From positions 1 through 64,000 of the forward strand of contig JAZNFJ010000083.1 of the NCBI GenBank assembly GCA_045589035.1: 64,000 nt of DNA, read 5' to 3'. Below the pieces are notes generated by a model, which made no database searches, was not told the origin of the DNA, and saw nothing but the letters and a program-made list of their open reading frames with translations. Positions 50,453 through 59,059 of this stretch are shown here, piece by piece (the stretch's first letter is position 1; every line of letters starts with the position of its first letter). The position numbers were made by a program, and so were the translations under genes. This DNA comes from Avoscillospira sp045589035. GTDB lineage: Bacteria; Bacillota; Clostridia; Oscillospirales; Oscillospiraceae.

Positions 50453-53400
50453 CTCCTTCCTCCAGTTTTTCCCAGAACTTTTCAGCACTGGTAGAAGCCA
50501 TGATCCGCTCTTCATGCTGGCAAAGATCCATATGGCATACATTCTTGTAATCACAGTACCGGCAGGAAGAGTTGCTGCCGCGAATGACCGGATTGGGTCT
50601 TACATCGCCGGAAGCAATGGCATCTGCCATACCGGAAAGTGTCCGCAGCACATGTCGCTCCAGCAGTTCCATTTGTCTGCTGTCTGCCAGATTACCCTCT
50701 GGTCCGTTCTTTCCCACCTTATAGGGCATATACCGGGGATGTTCCGGATCTGATTCCATGGCTTGCAGCAAATGCGCATCCTCACGGATCAGACCTCTTC
50801 GACGCCTTTCTTCCTGATGAATATCTTCCACTTCTCCATCTCCCGGCTGGGGTCTGGTCAGGGAATATTCCTTCCTGGCAGGCAGATACAGCACACCGGC
50901 GGGTATCAGGTTCTCAACACCATAATGTGCGCCGCCAAACTCTTTCAAGGCAAACAGGTAAATCAGCATCTGCAGACCGGCGCCGTTGAGAATATCGGTA
51001 TAGTCAAAATCCTTATGGCCGGTCTTGTAGTCCACAACACGAACATAAGCCTTGCCGTTCGCCTCGTACAAATCCACACGATCCACAAAACCCGAAACCC
51101 GGCAAACCACATGCTCTCCCTGTACCTCAAAGGCAGGAAGCTGACCGCCTGCAGAAAATTCCAGTTCACAGTCAGCCGGCTGGAACAGACTGTCTTTCAA
51201 TTCCTTCCCGAGATCGAGCACAATATCCAGAATTTCTTCTCTGGAGCGATTGAACAGATACGCAGCCCGCTGAGCCTGCTGCGGGAAGTGTTCCGAAGCA
51301 TAGCGCTCAATCTCCTCCAGTGCAATTTCCATTAACCGCTCCTGCGTGATATTCCGGAAACCGCCTTCTTCCCTGACACGCAGAACTGTCTGCTCCAAGA
51401 CAGCATGAACGAAGGTACCAAATGCCGAGGGATCCAGCTTTGCCTGCTTTCTGGGCTCAGCCTTCAAGCCGTAAGCGAGAAAGAACGCAAACCTGCAAGC
51501 CGCGAACTTATCAATACGGGATGCTGAGAGATACAGCTGCTTGCCATACAACCCCTGCACCGTTTCCTTTGAGAGGGCTTTGAAATCATACGCTCTCAAT
51601 ATCCTCAGGTTTCGCTCCCAGACTTCCAGCTGCGGCACAGACACGGGCCGGTCGTCTTCATGTCGAAGACGCCATGCTGCAAAAGAAGGAACATCCAAAA
51701 ACACTTCCTTATTTTCAGTGATAACGGATTGAGGGAACACGGCTGCAGCACGACGGTACAGCCACGCAGGCTGATCACCGGCATAAGACAGCCAGATACT
51801 ATCTGTTGTTGCAGAAATCGCACTATAAATCCGGCACATCTCGTGATCCATCTGATCTGCTCGCGGTGGAGAAAGCGAAATCCCTTGAGAAACCAACTTC
51901 TTTCGCTCCCCTTCTGTCAGCAAGCCTTCCCCAGTCTTATAAGCAGGGAAACAGCCGTCCGCAGTACCTAACACAATCAAATGCTTCGTACGTTTCTGTC
52001 GCATATCCTGCAGGGAACCCACATAAATCTGATCAATTCCTGCCGGAATCGTGCCAACATGATACTGGGTCAGGACAGATCGGTACAAACGGGCAAAATC
52101 CTCAGGCGTTCTGATAGTTGATCCGACCATCAGCCACATCTGCTCCAAAGACTGGCGGATAATATCATAAAGCTGGAACAGCTCCTGACCGACTTGCCCA
52201 CCAACTTCGTTGGCCTGGGCTTCCAACCGCTGGCGCAGCTGCACTTCCTCTAAAAACGCATACAGTGCCATGACCATTTCACCGGTATCCTTTGCCTGCA
52301 GAAGACTATTCCGCAAGCGAAACAGCGGCGTAAGCGCAATCCCCTTATCCCGGTTCAGTTGCTCGAGGGTTATCCGATCTTCGTCAGACAAAATTTCGCC
52401 AAATCCTCTGGGATGCAACTCCCAGATTCGCTCCCACTGACCACCGCGGAGATTCCATAAATAAGCATAGCAGTCCAATCGGTCGCATTTTTCCTGTTCC
52501 AGCATTGGAAGTCCAGACTTGAGATACAGCGCTACATCCTCATAATCCATTGGACCAACCGCCGCCAAAAGTGCAGACATTACTGCATTCATAATGGGTT
52601 TGCTTAAAATATCGTCCCTGCCTGCTATGTAATAGGACATACCTGCATCCCGAAGCGCAGAGCGAAGAGGTGCTTCATAACCCTGCAGATCCGTACAAGC
52701 CAGCGCAATATCGCGGCATCTAGCACCGGCAGCCAACAACTTCTTTGCTTCCAGCACAGCACTGCGGCATTCTTCTTCCACGGACGAAAAGGCGCGCAAT
52801 GTTACATGACCCGATATCTTTTCAGAAACCGAGCCGGAAGAAAACAGTTCGTGGAGCAGATCTGATACGCCCTGTTCCCTGTATGTCTTTTCTGCAATAT
52901 TGATACAATCAACAGGAATATCCCATTTTTCAGCCAATCTCTGCAGACTTCTTGCTGTATCCTGTGCAGGTCTTGTAACGGGATATTTGTTGTCTGCCAT
53001 CAACGCAATCCAAACGTGATTGCTTTGACGGATCAGCATCTCCAGCACTTCCAATTCTGCACCGGTAAAATCGGAAAATCCGTCAATATAGAAGTCGCGG
53101 TTTTCCGCCCAGTCGGTTTCTGCAAGTGCCTCACGCAGCCAAAGTAGTTTCTCTGTAGGATCTGCCTTGCCATTGTCGCAAACAGCAAGATAGGCTTCAT
53201 AGAGAAGACCCAGTTCCTCCAATTTCTGCGCAAACTGACCTTCTGTTTGGGATGCAGCTTCCATCAACGCAGCCGGCTGAAGACAGTAACTGCGGAATTC
53301 ATCCACCATAGTCACCATTTCTGACAGAAATTCCGGTTTTCGGATCACTGCAGCAAAATATTTGATACGGGAGGATATCTGTTCCGCTGCCAAGGCCATA

Positions 53401-53675
53401 GCCAAAAGCCGTCCGCCATGATCCAGATAGTTTCCGGCAACACCGCCATGAATGGATGCTACGCGATCTGCAACTTGAGAAAGCGCCAGTACTTCCGCAT
53501 ACCGGCTGATGGTATCGCCGCCCAAGGTACACAGTCGACGCTGCGCCTCATAAGTGAACTGTTCCGGCACAATCAGAATTCGTCCGTTCTCTCTTTGATC
53601 TTTTGCTGCACAAAGCTGTTCAAGCAGCCGATCCGACAGGGCAATTCTGTCCTCACTCATCCACAAATGCAGCAT
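50436..53675 (-). CDS. addB: ATP-dependent helicase/deoxyribonuclease subunit AddB
   Basis: A 1079-residue protein with the AddB N-terminal strand ILIVPEQFTYEAQRRL, a C-terminal nuclease motif VVDYKTGHKDF and the iron-sulfur cysteines (AACRFAFFLAYG plus CRYCDYKNVC). The P-loop expected at the extreme N-terminus (GRxGSGKT in Bacillus) is replaced by MSEDRIALSD, so ATP binding by AddB is probably lost. The ATG at 53675 has GGGAGGG 6 bases upstream. Confidence 0.94.
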   Translation of the reverse strand: MLHLWMSEDRIALSDRLLEQLCAAKDQRENGRILIVPEQFTYEAQRRLCTLGGDTISRYAEVLALSQVADRVASIHGGVAGNYLDHGGRLLAMALAAEQISSRIKYFAAVIRKPEFLSEMVTMVDEFRSYCLQPAALMEAASQTEGQFAQKLEELGLLYEAYLAVCDNGKADPTEKLLWLREALAETDWAENRDFYIDGFSDFTGAELEVLEMLIRQSNHVWIALMADNKYPVTRPAQDTARSLQRLAEKWDIPVDCINIAEKTYREQGVSDLLHELFSSGSVSEKISGHVTLRAFSSVEEECRSAVLEAKKLLAAGARCRDIALACTDLQGYEAPLRSALRDAGMSYYIAGRDDILSKPIMNAVMSALLAAVGPMDYEDVALYLKSGLPMLEQEKCDRLDCYAYLWNLRGGQWERIWELHPRGFGEILSDEDRITLEQLNRDKGIALTPLFRLRNSLLQAKDTGEMVMALYAFLEEVQLRQRLEAQANEVGGQVGQELFQLYDIIRQSLEQMWLMVGSTIRTPEDFARLYRSVLTQYHVGTIPAGIDQIYVGSLQDMRQKRTKHLIVLGTADGCFPAYKTGEGLLTEGERKKLVSQGISLSPPRADQMDHEMCRIYSAISATTDSIWLSYAGDQPAWLYRRAAAVFPQSVITENKEVFLDVPSFAAWRLRHEDDRPVSVPQLEVWERNLRILRAYDFKALSKETVQGLYGKQLYLSASRIDKFAACRFAFFLAYGLKAEPRKQAKLDPSAFGTFVHAVLEQTVLRVREEGGFRNITQERLMEIALEEIERYASEHFPQQAQRAAYLFNRSREEILDIVLDLGKELKDSLFQPADCELEFSAGGQLPAFEVQGEHVVCRVSGFVDRVDLYEANGKAYVRVVDYKTGHKDFDYTDILNGAGLQMLIYLFALKEFGGAHYGVENLIPAGVLYLPARKEYSLTRPQPGDGEVEDIHQEERRRRGLIREDAHLLQAMESDPEHPRYMPYKVGKNGPEGNLADSRQMELLERHVLRTLSGMADAIASGDVRPNPVIRGSNSSCRYCDYKNVCHMDLCQHEERIMASTSAEKFWEKLEEGDAERG

Positions 53676-53748
53676 GTCTATCCCTCCCATGGCTCTTTTT
53701 TATATTTTATCACAACCCATGTCCAAAAGATAGTACACCAAGTACACA

Positions 53749-53775
53749 TTGACAGAAATTTGATTTTGTTATAAT
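53749..53775 (+). promoter_or_regulatory. Promoter of the rpe leader
   Basis: TTGACA (53749-53754) and TATAAT (53770-53775) with a short 15-base spacer. Both hexamers are perfect, but the spacing is below the usual 16-18, suggesting either weak basal activity or need for an activator. Confidence 0.6.
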
Positions 53776-53784
53776 ATACACAGT

Positions 53785-53891
53785 GAGGGTCGCATACCGG
53801 CTGTATGCAACCCTCTATCGAAAACAGCGGTTTGGATCCGTGTGGGCAGAGGAGCCTTTTCCCCACACCGCTGTATATTCTTTTTTATGTT
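53785..53891 (+). promoter_or_regulatory. Two-hairpin leader with intrinsic terminator upstream of rpe
   Basis: Hairpin 1 (about 53785-53815) pairs GAGGGT/ACCCTC and GCATAC/GTATGC around loop CGGCT with one C-A mismatch. Hairpin 2 (about 53825-53875) pairs ACAGCGG with CCGCTGT and GTGTGGG with CCCCACAC around a GGAGCC-containing loop and is followed by ATATTCTTTTTT. This is the architecture of a transcription attenuator or riboswitch; the sequence does not match a class I can name. A further small stem lies at about 53900-53917 before the rpe ribosome site. Confidence 0.6.
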
Positions 53892-53947
53892 CGATTGCCT
53901 GTCTTTGATACAGGAAACCGCAAATTACGACCAGGAGGTCTACTGTT

Positions 53948-54601
53948 ATGGTGAAACTCTCTCCCTCTATTCTTGCCGCTGATTTTGTCAATCTGGAACG
54001 GGATATCCGTGCTTTGGAACCCGCCGGTGCTGATTATGTTCACATCGATGTGATGGACGGTATTTTTGTTCCCAATATCTCCATTGGTTTGCCCGTCCTG
54101 TCTGCTATTCGGAAGATTTCCAATCTGGTGCTGGACGTACATCTGATGATCGACCGCCCCATCCGGTATGTGGAACGTTTCTGTAAGGCCGGCGCCGATC
54201 TGGTCACCATCCATGTGGAAGCCGATACAGAAGAAAACACCCTGGAGGCTTTGAAGATTATCAAGGGCTGCGGTGTTAAAGCCGGTGTGGTCGTCAAGCC
54301 CAAAACTCCCGCAGAGGCAGTTCTCCCCTTTATTGATCTTTGTGATTTAATTCTGGTTATGACCGTAGAGCCCGGTTTTGGCGGTCAGAGCTTCATGGCT
54401 GATATGATGCCCAAGGTCACCAGGCTCCGCGAAATCATCAACGAACGCAAGCCTGAATGCGAACTGGAAGTTGACGGCGGTGTCAACATCGAAACCGGTA
54501 AGATTTGTGTGGAAGCCGGCGCTGATGTTCTCGTCGCAGGCTCTGCCTTCTTCGGTGCTCCCGACCACAAGGCATTCACCGATGCCATTCACGCCATGTA
54601 A
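53948..54601 (+). CDS. rpe: Ribulose-phosphate 3-epimerase
   Basis: A 217-residue barrel with KLSPSILAADFVNLERDI, HIDVMDGIFVPNISIG, LVMTVEPGFGGQSFM and VDGGVN, all standard. It interconverts ribulose 5-phosphate and xylulose 5-phosphate. CAGGAGGT precedes the ATG. Monocistronic between a regulated leader and a strong terminator. Confidence 0.97.
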   Translation: MVKLSPSILAADFVNLERDIRALEPAGADYVHIDVMDGIFVPNISIGLPVLSAIRKISNLVLDVHLMIDRPIRYVERFCKAGADLVTIHVEADTEENTLEALKIIKGCGVKAGVVVKPKTPAEAVLPFIDLCDLILVMTVEPGFGGQSFMADMMPKVTRLREIINERKPECELEVDGGVNIETGKICVEAGADVLVAGSAFFGAPDHKAFTDAIHAM

Positions 54602-54612
54602 CGAACTTATAA

Positions 54613-54646
54613 AAAAATCCTGTCTGCATAAGCAGACAGGATTTTT
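54613..54646. terminator. Bidirectional terminator between rpe and the dlt-like operon
   Basis: AAAAATCCTGTCTGC and its perfect complement with loop ATAA, flanked by A and T runs. Confidence 0.92.
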
Positions 54647-54653
54647 CTTTTCC

Positions 54654-54797
54654 TTAAAATGCTTCATAGATAAACACACCGTTACCGGTGAAATAGATCA
54701 GTGCCAGAATCAGCATGACCGCATAAATCAGCAGCTCCAGGATACGACCCGGAGTTGTCTTCTGAAAAGCTTTCCACTTTTTTACGAAACCAGCCAC
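54654..54797 (-). CDS. DltX-like 47-residue membrane peptide ending FIYEAF
   Basis: A 47-codon frame from GTG 54795-54797 with GGAGG 10 bases upstream. A basic N-terminus (VKKWKAFQKTTPGR) leads into one membrane helix (about 19-36), and the C-terminus is GNGVFIYEAF. The final FxYxxF matches the C-terminal signature of DltX, whose tyrosine carries the acyl group between DltB and the acceptor in D-alanylation systems. It overlaps the SGNH gene by 16 bases and is last in the operon. In canonical dlt loci dltX comes first, so the position differs. Confidence 0.72.
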   Translation of the reverse strand: MAGFVKKWKAFQKTTPGRILELLIYAVMLILALIYFTGNGVFIYEAF

Positions 54798-55651
54798 GGA
54801 TCGATCACCTCCATAAAGCGGTAAGCGCCATACTCATAGTTGAGATGTCCAATATCATAGAAACAGGGCACGTCCAAAGCTCGCTCCAGATTCAGCAGTT
54901 CAATGCCTTTATCGGCACAGATCTCTGCAGCCTGATTGTAAACTGCTCTGGTTTCCGGAGATATCTCCACCTCCGGATTGACGGGCATCCACACACACCG
55001 CAGACGAATTCCGTTCTTTTCGCAGTAATCTGCCACCTTTTCCAGACAGGACATATTCTCTTGGAAATCTTCGATCGGCAAGTTTACATAACGCGACGTT
55101 TCTATCTTGGCAGCAAGTTCTTCCGAGGACATGGATCCGGTGTAATGGATCTTCTGCCGGTCAGAGTGATCCTCCGGCTCCTTGCCTGCCAGTTCTCTTA
55201 CAGAGTTTTCCAAACACAGGCGAAGCTTGTCCCGCTGAAAATAGGCATAGGGTTCATACCAGTCCTGATGCCAAGGATAGGTTGGATGGGTCTCAAACTT
55301 ATCGTAGAGTGTCAAATCGCTAAGTCCAATCACCAGTTCAGACCCAATCTTAATGTTCCCCTTTTGGATCATCTGCCACAGATCCCTCACAACACCGTAG
55401 TCCAGCCCAAGGTTAACATAACCACTCTCGCTAACTTCTTCCCGATAAGCGGAAATGACCACAGAATTACCAAAGAAAACTTTATCCCAGACCTCTTCCG
55501 GATGATCTCTGCGGGTCAGTTCAAAATCGTTGAGCACAAACCGTCCGGATTGGATCATGTAGGGTGTAAAAACCGCAGAAAGGAGCAGGTCCAGCGCAAT
55601 AAATACCGCAACCAAGGCAATCAGCCAGCCGTTCTTCTTCCAAAAAGTCAT
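54782..55651 (-). CDS. DltD/AlgJ-like SGNH membrane-anchored acyltransferase
   Basis: A 289-residue protein with an N-terminal signal anchor (about 8-28), the GNS block FFGNSVVISAYRE (candidate nucleophile Ser63) and the C-terminal D-x-x-H in YDIGHLNYEYGAYRF (Asp266, His269). This is the arrangement of SGNH partners of MBOAT proteins. It would transfer the acyl or aminoacyl group to a polymer outside the membrane. Shorter than DltD (about 390). Overlaps the MBOAT gene by four bases. Confidence 0.78.
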   Translation of the reverse strand: MTFWKKNGWLIALVAVFIALDLLLSAVFTPYMIQSGRFVLNDFELTRRDHPEEVWDKVFFGNSVVISAYREEVSESGYVNLGLDYGVVRDLWQMIQKGNIKIGSELVIGLSDLTLYDKFETHPTYPWHQDWYEPYAYFQRDKLRLCLENSVRELAGKEPEDHSDRQKIHYTGSMSSEELAAKIETSRYVNLPIEDFQENMSCLEKVADYCEKNGIRLRCVWMPVNPEVEISPETRAVYNQAAEICADKGIELLNLERALDVPCFYDIGHLNYEYGAYRFMEVIDPWLVS

Positions 55652-56796
55652 AACTTGAAGAACCCCCTAACCGCCTGCAGAATCTGCGTTCCGTTCATAG
55701 TGAAGAACATGGCATTAATAGCAAACAGTCCGTTCACAACAACACAGCGCAGCCAATAAATGTACTTGTTGGTTTTCCGTTTGTCAACCGTGGTCAAACC
55801 AAAGATGTTCTCCACAGCCAGGAAGATACCCATGTACACACCGGTTGCCAGTGCCATCAAATCAAACTCATGCCAAAGGCTCATAACCAGCATGGTGCAA
55901 AGACCAATGACTGCAGACAAATATTTGTTCAGCCGCTTTCCGCCGACCACAACAAAAATATGTTCCCGGATCCAGTCGCTGAGGGTCACATGCCATTTAC
56001 GCCAAAACTGGGTAAAGCTGGCAGCCGTCCAGGGTTCCTTGAAGTTTTCCGGAGCGGGAATCCCCATCAGTGTGCTGACTGCAATGGCCATATCCGCATA
56101 GCCCGCCATGTCAAAAAACAGAATCAGGTAACTCAAAACCGCCAGAGCACCGCTGACATAGAAATGTGGATACATCTGCAGCACACGGTTCAGCAGCTGC
56201 TGTGCAACGGCTGCCAATACCAGTTTTTTGAACATGCCGCGGATAAAACGCTTGACGCAATCCTGCGCCACAGGTGCAGTCAGAGGCTTAGGGCTGCGAT
56301 ACAGCTTAATGTAATCCCGATAACGATACAAAGGACCGCCGGTTACCACAGGAAAGAACAGCAGGAAATTGCTGTATGCCAGAAACGGAATATATTCTTC
56401 CGTGTAGTAGACATAGAAGACCGCATCCACAGCCTTGAGCATGTTATAAGAAAAACCAACGAGAACAAACAGCGACGGCAGCCACGCAAAGAATCCAGCA
56501 GCACGCACATAGAAGAATGGTGCGACCTGCAGCAGGCACAATGCTACAAACCAGAATTTTCTCGCTTTTTTGATTTGTCCCATCAGCTGAACAATCAGCC
56601 AGCTGAACACCGCATAAAAGGCATAGAAAACCGCCAACTTCCAATCCACATAGATCAGAAGTCCAAGATCAAACACCAAGAGCCAAGGAGTCAGCCGCTT
56701 TTCCGGCGCAAATCTCCGCAGCAACGCATTTCCAACAGCAAAGGCCACCGCCGCTGCCAGCATCAGCAGCAGAGTGTCCGCTTTTAAATACCACAT
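55648..56796 (-). CDS. MBOAT family O-acyltransferase (DltB-like)
   Basis: A 382-residue polytopic protein with about ten hydrophobic segments. The MBOAT signature FWRKWHVTLSDWIREHIF lies at about 265-281 and the presumed catalytic histidine is His309 in VMSLWHEFD. In DltB the corresponding site is usually followed by glycine; Glu-Phe here is unusual. It would move the carrier-protein-bound group across the membrane. Lies three bases after the carrier protein gene. Confidence 0.9.
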   Translation of the reverse strand: MWYLKADTLLLMLAAAVAFAVGNALLRRFAPEKRLTPWLLVFDLGLLIYVDWKLAVFYAFYAVFSWLIVQLMGQIKKARKFWFVALCLLQVAPFFYVRAAGFFAWLPSLFVLVGFSYNMLKAVDAVFYVYYTEEYIPFLAYSNFLLFFPVVTGGPLYRYRDYIKLYRSPKPLTAPVAQDCVKRFIRGMFKKLVLAAVAQQLLNRVLQMYPHFYVSGALAVLSYLILFFDMAGYADMAIAVSTLMGIPAPENFKEPWTAASFTQFWRKWHVTLSDWIREHIFVVVGGKRLNKYLSAVIGLCTMLVMSLWHEFDLMALATGVYMGIFLAVENIFGLTTVDKRKTNKYIYWLRCVVVNGLFAINAMFFTMNGTQILQAVRGFFKL

Positions 56797-56799
56797 CGC

Positions 56800-57048
56800 T
56801 TATGCCAGCTTGCGTTCCACCACTTCGGCAATCTCCTCAATGGTGTTCATGGAGTAGAGGGTAATATCCTTCTGAGTGATCTGAATGTTGAAGTGGTCCT
56901 CCAGGAACAGAACGATCTCTGTCGCACCCAGAGAGTCCACAAAACCGTAATCAAACAGATGGACATCGTCGGAAAAATCCGGATCATCGGCTTCAATTTC
57001 AAAATGCTCCAGAATATAGTTCCGCAGAACTTCCTTAATGTTTTCCAT
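56800..57048 (-). CDS. Acyl (aminoacyl) carrier protein, DltC-like
   Basis: An 82-residue acidic four-helix protein with the phosphopantetheine site FVDSLGATE (Ser39). Dedicated carrier proteins of this size accompany DltA-type adenylating enzymes and receive the activated amino acid as a thioester. Placement between the adenylating enzymes and the MBOAT supports this rather than fatty-acid synthesis. Confidence 0.9.
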   Translation of the reverse strand: MENIKEVLRNYILEHFEIEADDPDFSDDVHLFDYGFVDSLGATEIVLFLEDHFNIQITQKDITLYSMNTIEEIAEVVERKLA

Positions 57049-57063
57049 AGTTTATTCCTCTTT

Positions 57064-57537
57064 TCAAAGATATTTACAGCACAGCGTGCCAATAGGCTCC
57101 ATGCCCTGTTTTTTCCAAAATTCCTGAGCATTGGCATTCTTGCCCAGCACCTGCAGTTCCATGGTGCTGATTCCCTGCTCTTTCAGCCAGTCTTCTGCAT
57201 AGGTCGTCAGCTTCTGCGCCAGACCCTGATGACGGGCTTCCGGTGCAACATAGAGATCGTTTAGATAACCAACACTACTTTCGCCTTTACACAGATACTC
57301 CGGTGCAAGACGCAAAATGGAACAAAACACAAATCCGCGAAGCGCACCGGTTTCGTCTTCCGCAACAGCCGTCAAAATGAGTCTGGAGCGAATACGGGTT
57401 TCCATCACACGAGGCAAGACATCTTCATTGAGATCATAGTTCATGCCCACGTCCAGAAGTCCCCGGTGATAGTCACGATAAAGGTAAAGCAGGGCTTCCA
57501 GATCCTCAGCCCTTCCCTGCCGGATGGACAAATTCAT
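57064..57537 (-). CDS. GNAT family N-acetyltransferase
   Basis: A 157-residue GNAT fold with VGYLNDLYVAPEARHQGLAQKL, the acetyl-CoA pyrophosphate loop (RHQGLA) and a C-terminal QEFWKKQGMEPIG. The substrate is unknown. Inside this operon it may acetylate the carried amino acid or a polymer sugar. The ATG at 57537, with GAGGTG upstream, is chosen over a GTG three codons earlier. Confidence 0.85.
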   Translation of the reverse strand: MNLSIRQGRAEDLEALLYLYRDYHRGLLDVGMNYDLNEDVLPRVMETRIRSRLILTAVAEDETGALRGFVFCSILRLAPEYLCKGESSVGYLNDLYVAPEARHQGLAQKLTTYAEDWLKEQGISTMELQVLGKNANAQEFWKKQGMEPIGTLCCKYL

Positions 57538-57547
57538 AACCGCCACC

Positions 57548-59059
57548 TCACAGTGTTGCCTTCAATGCCACACGGTCAATCTTGCGGTTGGCATTGAGTG
57601 GGAATTCTTCCATGCAGACCACCTTACCGGGCAGCATGTACTTGGGAATCTGCTTGCCCAGTTCCAGGTTTACCATGCGCTTATTCAGTTTCTCTTTCGT
57701 TTCCACAAAGAGAACAATCTGCTCATTGGGCGCATCAAACACAGCGCAGGCGTTGGTCAGACCGGCAATGGTACGGGCAGCATTTTCAATGTCCCCCATT
57801 TCAATACGGTTGCCCCGCAGCTTGATCTGGCTGTCCTTACGGCCCACATATTGGATCAAGCCGTCTGCTTCCTTGTAAGCCAGATCACCTGTATGATACA
57901 GTTCCTCATAAAATGCCTTGTTAAGGGGATTGGCAGTAAATGCCTTTGCCGTTTCCTCCGGTGCATTCCAATAACCAAGCGCCAGCTGGCTTCCAATGAC
58001 GCACAATTCGCCGGTTTCACCAACGCTGGCTTCGGTACCGTCATCCCGCAGGATCAGCACACGCATATTGTGCCGCTCATAACCGATGGGCAACGGATCG
58101 TTATCCGCAAACTCCCGATCCACCATATAACAAGTGCAATCCACAGTTATCTCCGTAGGACCGTAGAGATTGGAGTACAAGCAATCCGGCAGTGCCTTTC
58201 GCCACATATTCAGCTGCCTGTTGGGCATGACCTCACCGGCAAAAACAACCGTTTTCAAATCCGGAAGTTCCATGGTTTCCAGTACACCGCAGTTGGCAAC
58301 ACTGTTCATGACTGTCGGCACCCAGAATACGCAGGTCACCTGCTTCTCCTTCACAAACTCCATGAGCTTGATGGGGTACATAAACAGAATCTCCGGAATA
58401 ATCAGCACCTTTGCACCCTTCAACACAGAAGCATACAGGTCAAAGACGGAATTATCAAAATGGAAACCGGACTGCAGACCCATAACCGTTTCATTCGTAA
58501 TGGAATAGGTGTCGGCAATGTATTCTGCATAGTCCAGAACGCCGCGGTGAGGAATAACGACACCCTTGGGTACACCAGTAGAGCCAGAGGTATACATAAT
58601 ATATGCAGGATCGGTATCGATGGTATCGATCATTGCGGTATTGACAGCGGTTTCATCTTCTGCTTCTACGGCTAAGTTTACATAATCAACAACTACGCAG
58701 CTTTCCAAGGAAAGATCTGCCAGTTTGCTTCTCCCCTCTTCATCGGTAATCAGAACGGGAGGCTGCAAATTGTCCAGTGTACGGCGAATGCGCTCAGCAG
58801 GCGCGGTAAAATCCAGCGGAGAATACGGAACACCACAATAGAGAGCCGCATAAAAACTCACAACGGAAGCATTGCTCTTGGGCAGATAAACTGCCACAGG
58901 CTGTCCCCGCTTCACACCCATGCGAAGCAGAGCAGTTGCCACAGATCGTGCCTCTGCACGAAGCTGTGTATAGGTCAATTCACCGTTATTGTCTTCCAAG
59001 GCAATATGATCGGGAAACTTTCTGGCAGCAGCTTCCAGCATACAAGCTACAGAATTCAT
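57548..59059 (-). CDS. DltA-type amino acid adenylating enzyme, copy 1
   Basis: A 503-residue stand-alone adenylation enzyme: P-loop YTSGSTGVPKG (about 156-166), FHFDNSVFD with the amino-group-binding Asp202, NLYGPTEIT, YHTGDLAY, GRKDSQIKLRGNRIE and the C-terminal catalytic lysine in NANRKIDRVAL. The retained Asp indicates an alpha-amino acid substrate, by analogy D-Ala or Gly, loaded onto the adjacent carrier protein. No fused carrier or condensation domain. It overlaps the paralogue upstream by one base. Confidence 0.88.
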   Translation of the reverse strand: MNSVACMLEAAARKFPDHIALEDNNGELTYTQLRAEARSVATALLRMGVKRGQPVAVYLPKSNASVVSFYAALYCGVPYSPLDFTAPAERIRRTLDNLQPPVLITDEEGRSKLADLSLESCVVVDYVNLAVEAEDETAVNTAMIDTIDTDPAYIMYTSGSTGVPKGVVIPHRGVLDYAEYIADTYSITNETVMGLQSGFHFDNSVFDLYASVLKGAKVLIIPEILFMYPIKLMEFVKEKQVTCVFWVPTVMNSVANCGVLETMELPDLKTVVFAGEVMPNRQLNMWRKALPDCLYSNLYGPTEITVDCTCYMVDREFADNDPLPIGYERHNMRVLILRDDGTEASVGETGELCVIGSQLALGYWNAPEETAKAFTANPLNKAFYEELYHTGDLAYKEADGLIQYVGRKDSQIKLRGNRIEMGDIENAARTIAGLTNACAVFDAPNEQIVLFVETKEKLNKRMVNLELGKQIPKYMLPGKVVCMEEFPLNANRKIDRVALKATL

